From the NCBI RefSeq assembly GCF_016802725.1, contig NC_052678.1, positions 1,466,501 to 1,530,500 on the forward strand: a stretch of DNA of 64,000 nucleotides, in the 5' to 3' direction. A model generated the notes under the pieces. It searched no databases. It was not told the DNA's origin and was given only the letters and a program-made list of their open reading frames with translations. Below are positions 58,057 through 64,000 of the stretch, in pieces. Source of the DNA: Solenopsis invicta (lineage: Eukaryota > Arthropoda > Insecta > Hymenoptera > Formicidae). The position numbers and the translations under genes are program-made. The stretch's first letter is position 1. Each line of letters starts with the position of its first letter.

Positions 58057-58067
58057 ATGGTAGTTCT
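58057..58067 (+). CDS. Possible minimal first coding exon (M-V-V)
   Basis: ATG GTA GTT CT is followed immediately by GTAAGTATCAG, a strong 5' splice site. Short first coding exons of this type occur in insect genes. Only 11 coding bases are present, so nothing can be said of the product, and the match may be chance. Confidence 0.2.
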
Positions 58068-59454
58068 GTAAGTATCAGTATATGTAATCGTTTTCTTTAA
58101 ACGTATTTCCCTTAACCGGACCAAGAGAACGGCGCGCTTCAATCGATTTTTACTGATTTATGATAAAACTACAATTATTTGAAATTAATGTATCTCCTTC
58201 ACATGGATTATGAGAAGCCGGCTTCATCGATGTCAGTCAATTTTCCTTGCTTTCTTGTCTCGTTCCGAATTAAACTTAGATCCTATGAGACGCAAGATTT
58301 AGCAATTAACACGATAAGTGCAAAAAAATTAGTAACTTTTGCGCTTTGAATCGATTTCTCTTCCTTCAGATAATGAGAGAAATTGAGCTGCTATCTAATC
58401 AATGGGCGTTCTGCGGGTCTCCCATTGGTGTGTGGGCGTTATCACGAGGTCTGATTGGACGCTAGGTGTTCTAGAAATCCCTCGTTTACACATGCGCGCT
58501 TCACCGAGCCAAGCGCGACCATTCGCGCGCGCAAGCTATCGCTTCTGTCGATATTTGTAATTTATCAAAAATGCTTTCTGTCATTACATTTAACCTTTCT
58601 CATGTTAAATAACTCGTATCTTCGTAAAGGTAACAATCAGAATAAGGGTCCTTATAGCACAATGTACGTTCCAAATAATCAAACAATTTGAAACAAGTAA
58701 ATTAATTTTTCCGTTTGATTATTCCACCAGATTTAATGCATTAATAATTTCGGATTTTAATTTGATTGTTATAGTAAAGAATTTTTTCAATCTATAAGAA
58801 CTGCCCGAGGCAAATTCCTCTCACGACCTTTTCATTCTATTAGTGGAGATAAAAGGACAATCCAGGATTCCAAATCGGAGAGGTGGTGGCGGTCTGGTAG
58901 GTTTGTGAAAACCCGATTAAGGATGTACTGCCGCCTCACCATTGATCACAGCCCAACACCTCGAAGACAGATTAAACGAATGTCCGCGAGTAAGACGATC
59001 CCCTTTTATCTCGAATCTCGAGAATGCTTTCTCTTTCTCTCTCTTACTCTCTCTGTCCGTCGCACCGAGGAACCCTTTGAACCCGCGGTACCCTTCGCGA
59101 GCCCCACCCCCGTCGTGAATCCTTTTATGTCGCGGCAGCCGAATGGAAGCTGACAGTTTATCCGGTATTAATTCGATGATATGCAAGATGAGACAAACTG
59201 ACGTTTGGAATTTTTGATTATTTCCAGATGAATGTTTCTTTACGATTTGTTACATCATCAATATCAAATTGGTCGTGAATTAATTATAAGATATAATTGC
59301 TTGATATTGTTTGTAAAATTTGCAATTTCATTGCGACAAATTCACCTAATGATTCTTTTATTAGAATTTCTTTCAGGGGGATTTTTTAATTAGCTGTTTA
59401 AACAATAATATAAACGTCCAAACGATGTTCCCATTCTTCATGCGCGGATGTTTA
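58068..59454. other. Mixed DNA with CCAAT cluster and CT-rich run
   Basis: 58068-58370 is AT-leaning. The CCAAT cluster at 58397-58460 is listed separately. 58930-59160 is CpG-rich with a CT run at 59030-59052. Overlapping frames (58905-59153 +, 58917-59186 -) have no motif. 59190-59454 is AT-rich. Confidence 0.45.
58397..58460. promoter_or_regulatory. CCAAT-box cluster
   Basis: Three related words in 64 bases: AATCAATGGGCG, CCCATTGGTG and CTGATTGGACG, with two GGGCGT words between. ATTGG is the reverse complement of CCAAT, the core site of NF-Y type factors. Promoter function is inferred from clustering in a CpG-rich patch only. Confidence 0.3.
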
Positions 59455-60480
59455 TTTGACGTACTGAACATGACCCGAAAATGTCCCGAGGACGTCTTTT
59501 CTACAATGTAGTGATAATGACGCCTAATAGACGTCGCTAGGACGTAAAGTGCGAAGCCCAAAGACATCCCGGATAGCAAACTGACTTATTTGTTGTTTGA
59601 CATCAAAATAACGTCTTTGATGACGTTTTGATGTCTGCTTGATAAGATCCGGGATTTTATCAAGATAACATGTACATATATTCAAAAGACGTTCTAAAGA
59701 CGTCTTCTAAATTTGCATGTTTTCTAGTTAAATATCCTTATGATATCTTTACAACGTCTTTATGACGTCTTTTGAATAAGCATATCATTCTTTATACACG
59801 CTTGACTTATTGTTGCATTGAAAAAGATACTTATATACAATTACATTAATACATTTTTACATATCTATATCCTAGCAATATCAAATTTTAATTTTTAAAT
59901 AAAACTAAAGAAAATTTTATCAAACTATACATTACTTTCATATTAGAACTCAGGTTTGGGGACTCAACATCAAAAGAAAGTTTCTTGTTTTAAAACATAC
60001 TCTTGTTTGTGTGTGTGTGTGTGTCAAACTAAGAGTGAGAAGTTTTATAATACTGTCCATTTTATTCTAACGTTATGAATTTTATTTAAAAGAAATGCAA
60101 CTTTACCGCGGTCATTTATCGGCGATGCCGCATACAAGACATCTTTTGGACGTTCTTTAAACGTCTATTGTATAACGGTAAAAATGATGTCTCCGAACTA
60201 TTATCTAAATATTTTTATGTTAAATACGTAAAGTAAACTTTTCTAATAATTATTTAATAAGATTAAAATTAAAAAAAATTTACTTTTAACGAATTAAAAA
60301 ATACGACATATCGATGACGGCCCTTGAACGTCTCTACAATATCTGCTTGAATGTTCTTATTATAGAATATCCAAACATCTTTGGAATGTATTTTAGACGT
60401 CTAATTTTCCACTGACATGAAACAGAACTTTTAATGACATACTTCGGACATCGAATTGTTGATTAGATGTTTGTCAACGT
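59455..60480. repeat. GACGTC-rich degenerate repeat field
   Basis: Words such as GACGTCTTTT, AGACGTCTTCTAA, GACGTCGCTAGGACGT, TTTATGACGTCTTTTGAAT and TGGACGTTCTTTAAACGTC recur over about 1 kb, many palindromic. Dyads include AACGTCTTTGATGACGTT near 59610. CCCGGATAGCAAACTGACTT (59568) and GATCCGGGATTTTATC may be unit borders. Only the central part (59590-59790) looks tandem; the outer parts are looser. A short TG run lies at about 60006-60025. Element class unknown. Confidence 0.5.
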
Positions 60481-62372
60481 TCGCAGTACATTATGCGACA
60501 TTAATTGCGATCGAATATCCCGTGGTCATAAGACGACCCACGTGCTTCTCTAAATTTGGCGCGTCAAATTGATAGTAAGCGTATCCCTCTCGTTCTCATT
60601 AGCATCTCGGGATCAACGCGATCGGCTGGATGTGCTCTTGGAACGGCGTATGGAATCGACAAAAAGTCGGATTTACAAAAATCCAGCTCGACCGGTTTTC
60701 TTTCGTTCTATCGCGTTTCATTGAGCCTCGGCGTGTTTTGCTCAGTTTTTTGCACCATCCCAACTGCTTCATTCTTCTGTTATTCGAGATCACACGTGGA
60801 TACACCTCCGTAAGCAGACGAATATCGCAAAGGTTGATGTCAAACCGGGGTAAAAAAACAAACAAATGAATCTAAGCGACTAAAAATCAGAAATCGATTA
60901 GACTGATCAGTTCAAAAATAATCTAAAAACAAATTTTTAATTAAACTCTCGAAAATTAATGAACAAATTCCCATAAAGGCCTTTAATAGTCAAAGCAACA
61001 GTTAAACTAACAACTAGTTAAACTAACTTCTTTTATTAGATAAATCCATCCACAAATGATTCAACCCTCTTCGGAGGCTTGTATTAGCTCGGGAGTTGTA
61101 ATTACGTTTCCTCTTATCTAACGTTCCTGCGATTCAACATATGGAAATTTATTAGCATTTATGTTTATTTATTAACAATCTAAAAAGTTGTAAAATAAGT
61201 TTCTTTGAATTACTTATTATTTTATAACATAATCCTTTTTTTTTATCGAGTAATTATGTTTTATATAGATCTTTTATCGAGATCAAAGAAAAGATATTTT
61301 TCACACGATCGACCACATGTGCTAAATTTTGAATTAAAATAATCAATGTAAGACTATTAAAAAAAGTCTAACTGATGAGTTGCACGATTTTAAGTTGAAA
61401 GAAAGTACAAAAACATAAATTGCTAATCATTTACTTCCTTATTTTTTTAGCGCAATGGACTTCCACGACATAAAAATGAATTAGGACCGCAAACAACGAC
61501 GACGAGCTGGATAATATCATTATTTTTATCTGTAATTAGGTCCACTAATTCTATCAGCCGTTCCAAAGTAAATGCAATTATTGTCAATGATTCTTACGCC
61601 TAATACGTGTAATTACTATTTTTACCTTTTTGCTTAATATTTATCTTGTTTGTATGCGTCGGTTGAGGAAGATCAAGTTAGATCGAAACACGTCCCAAGA
61701 CTTTTTGTTAACATTGATTTAAAATTAAACTTACGATCCATTAAAATTGTAATATTACTCGTTAATTGGACCTTTATCCTATATCAATTTGTTGTTTAAA
61801 TAAACGAGCTTGTTTGTTTGTTAATTTATTATTCTTAACGACGTGTTGTACGATGTGCGAATTCAGATGCAATCTATTTTATATATTTCAATAAAGCTTC
61901 GCAAGCTAAGCGGTGGACATCATCGGACACATCGATTATCTCGCAGAACTTCGTTGAATGTAAAACGAGTGATCTGACTCGTGTCGATCGTGAGCTGAGA
62001 TTTCGAAAGAAACGTGGGTGTCGAGTATCGTGTAGACTTATCGTTTAAAAGCGAAGAAAAATAAACGTTGTTAAATCGACGTGATTTTTCAAACTATCAA
62101 TATTTGAATCATTAAATTAGCTTCTTTCCCAAAAAATATATTTACAACCAGAAGAATTAAGACAAAAAAATTAATGAGGACAGTTTAAAAAGTCTGTTGC
62201 TTGCATAGGCGTCCTTTCCTTATCTTCTTCTCAATTAAAAATAAAAGATTTTATTCAAACGTTCAATTGTACATTTCTTTAGGATTTTAAATATATTTTG
62301 ACGAATGGCTGACCGCGCGCACGCAATTATAAATTGTTCTTATATAAAATCAATTTTACAGTTTCACTTTAA
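60481..62372. other. Mixed DNA, mostly AT-rich
   Basis: 60500-60860 is CpG-richer with overlapping frames on both strands and no motif. 60870-61860 is AT-rich. 61860-62080 has a small CpG patch. TTAATTGGACCTTTATCC near 61759 weakly resembles the terminus of family Z. No gene supported. Confidence 0.5.
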
Positions 62373-62881
62373 CCCTTATATGCCTGATTTTTTTCTAGGA
62401 ATGATTAGCATCTAATAGATGTCTTAGTAGAAATTTTTAGGGTCGCTAATTATAAATTTGTAATCAAAATTTTAAATTAAAAAATGGCGAATTCAGTTTA
62501 ACGGACCAAAATACTTAAATCCAACAAAATTTAGTATTTTTTATTCGCCACATTGAATTTTAAAAGTTTGAATCCGCCGTTTTAAAAATAAATAATTATT
62601 TTATTTATAAATAGCACTTGCGTTGATCGTCAAAATGAGCCCAGAAAAGGGCTCGATATTTTAACTTTTAAGGAAGATATATGTATTCTTCACTTTTATT
62701 TTATGTAATAAATTTGATGCAGTGTGCAAGGGGAGAAATTCCCAAGAGTGTTGATTTTTTGTGAAGAATTTTATCTTTTATCTTTAAAATAAGATTAGAA
62801 AAAAATTGCTATCTTTATTTTTGTGGGAGATATGAACCTTTGAAGGTTTAGCACATGTCTGTGCCACCAGGCACGAAAGGA
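62373..62881. mobile_element. piggyBac-like non-autonomous element
   Basis: A 509-bp element bounded by TTAA on both sides (62369-62372, 62882-62885). The left end is CCCTTATATGCCTGA; the right end reverse-complemented is TCCTTTCGTGCCTGG. TTAA duplications with CCCT-type ends are the signature of piggyBac elements. The inside is AT-rich with no transposase. An inner pair (AAATGGCGAATTCAGTTTAA and the reverse of TTCGCCACATTGAATTT) suggests further palindromic structure. Confidence 0.75.
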
Positions 62882-64000
62882 TTAAACACGGACTTCAACG
62901 CGATAAAAAATTAATTAGGGGTTACAAATTGACTATATGAACTAACGGAACGCGTGAAGTTACGATATATGGATAATATAACTATCGGCACTGTGTTTCC
63001 GGATGGAGACGGCACGATCGGTAACTCGCATCAAAAGCGCGGGGAATTAACTTGTTTAGAAGCACGAGATTAATTCGCGAGCGCGCTAATCTCGCGCAAA
63101 GATCCAGACGTAGTCCAGCTGCGAGCGAGAACGGGCCACGGATACGCCGCGGTTAGTAACGGACAAGGGAGAGAGGGGAAAAGAGGACGGTGGAGAAAAT
63201 GAGAGAGAAATCGGGAGAGAGTCGAGAGAGCGGGAACGAAGCGGAGAGAGAAAGAGTGGCAAAGAGGAAAATAGGAAGGGACGAGGACGGAGCGAGAAAT
63301 TTCTTCCTTTTCACGTGGTGTGTGCCCTTCGTGATATTTTAGTGGCCTCGTCGCGGCGCGTATCTACCTTAATATCTGAAATTCTGAACGCGCACCCACA
63401 CCACGAGGAAGACGCGAGATGCGAGACGTTTCTTACTCTCTCCCTCTCTCTGGTTTCTTTCTACGTCTTCCTCTCACGAATGACAGTGCGCCAGAATGCA
63501 CGCGTGTGTTCACGCGCGTGTGCGTACGTCTTCGGCTCTGGACAATCTCGGCGCAGCATCGTCCGCCGATGTATCATCTTACTTGGTGCTAAAGGCGATG
63601 ACTTTATCACCGATCCGGGCAATCATTCACCTAAGCTGACTCTTTTCTCCGTTAAAGCTGTCCTCGTTGCCCCTCGTAGCCTCTCAGTTCAATTTCTACC
63701 CTTGTCGTTACCACGGGAACAGAGAAGGGAAAAAGAGAAGCGTTGACGTAACGTATAGTAAACGCGCCTCGCGTGTCTTCCTGTTGCTATGCATAACGAA
63801 CCATCGAGAAAGAATGGTAGAATTATCGCTTGTCGGGAAGTAATAAGAAAACAGTTTCTACCAACGCGGTATGTCGATAACGCGCGAGAAATTATTTTCC
63901 TATAGTTGTCAACTATAAAATCTACTTCGAATTCATTATATGGACAACCCTGAGTGATGCAAGCAAAATATATTATATATGATGTAAACGGAGAAAGACT
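62882..64000. other. CpG- and GAGA-rich patch at the right edge
   Basis: CpG-rich from about 62980 onward. A purine-rich strand at 63165-63300 carries many GAGAGAG words. Frames at 63315-63746 (+, 143 codons) and a short one from 63199 have no recognisable domain. The combination of GA repeats and a CpG-rich patch fits an insect promoter, but no transcription unit is shown. Confidence 0.45.

Noticed and set aside
1..64000. A clustered multi-gene system such as a defence or biosynthetic locus
   Set aside because: No adjacent set of recognisable genes exists on either strand; the only identifiable protein is a dead mariner transposase.

Overview
This looks like nuclear DNA from an insect, most likely an ant or another hymenopteran. 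That rests on three things: no dense coding on either strand, a mosaic of very AT-rich DNA and CpG-rich patches, and many short palindromic transposon relics plus one mariner element. The species cannot be named from the sequence. No rRNA, tRNA, CRISPR array, operon or intact protein-coding gene is visible. Most open frames over 60 codons look like chance frames in CpG-rich patches or low-complexity DNA (for example the frame through the TATG microsatellite near 37.8 kb).

Genes: the best candidate is one exon at 53340-53632 (+). It has a strong 3' splice site, a strong 5' splice site and a 46-codon open start (ATG at 53494) ending in phase 1. If real, most of the gene lies elsewhere, and this window is mainly introns or intergenic DNA. 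Weaker candidates are a 63-aa lysine/glutamate-rich frame (6066-6257), a 44-aa frame (17449-17583) and a possible first exon ending in ATG GTA GTT CT|gtaagt at 58067.

Mobile DNA: a complete but dead mariner element (10107-11402) has 30-bp terminal inverted repeats, TA duplications and a broken transposase whose second catalytic Asp is Asn. Around it lie many non-autonomous elements found by their inverted ends: pogo-like (13686-13966), hAT-like (12634-13146), piggyBac-like (62373-62881), mariner-derived (49348-49462) and several families I cannot assign. Seven families occur two or three times within the window (called X, Y, Z, W, V, Q and P here), and a tandem family T occurs at two sites in opposite orientation.

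Layout: 0-10 kb is AT-rich with two small elements, CpG-rich patches and repeat X copy A. 10.1-14.2 kb holds the mariner and a multi-level nest (X interrupted by Y and a pogo-like element; Y interrupted by a hAT-like element). 14.2-24.6 kb alternates CpG/GAGA-rich patches with fold-back repeats. 24.6-28.0 kb is a run of six palindromic elements, one nested in another. 28-48 kb alternates CpG patches, tandem array T1, paired repeats and a large TA/TATG microsatellite. 48-53 kb is a repeat-dense AT-rich tract ending at the candidate exon. 53.3-64 kb is mostly CpG-rich, with a GACGTC-rich repeat field (59.5-60.5 kb) and a piggyBac-like element. I see no multi-gene system. The most informative content is the nested-insertion record and the unassigned palindromic families.
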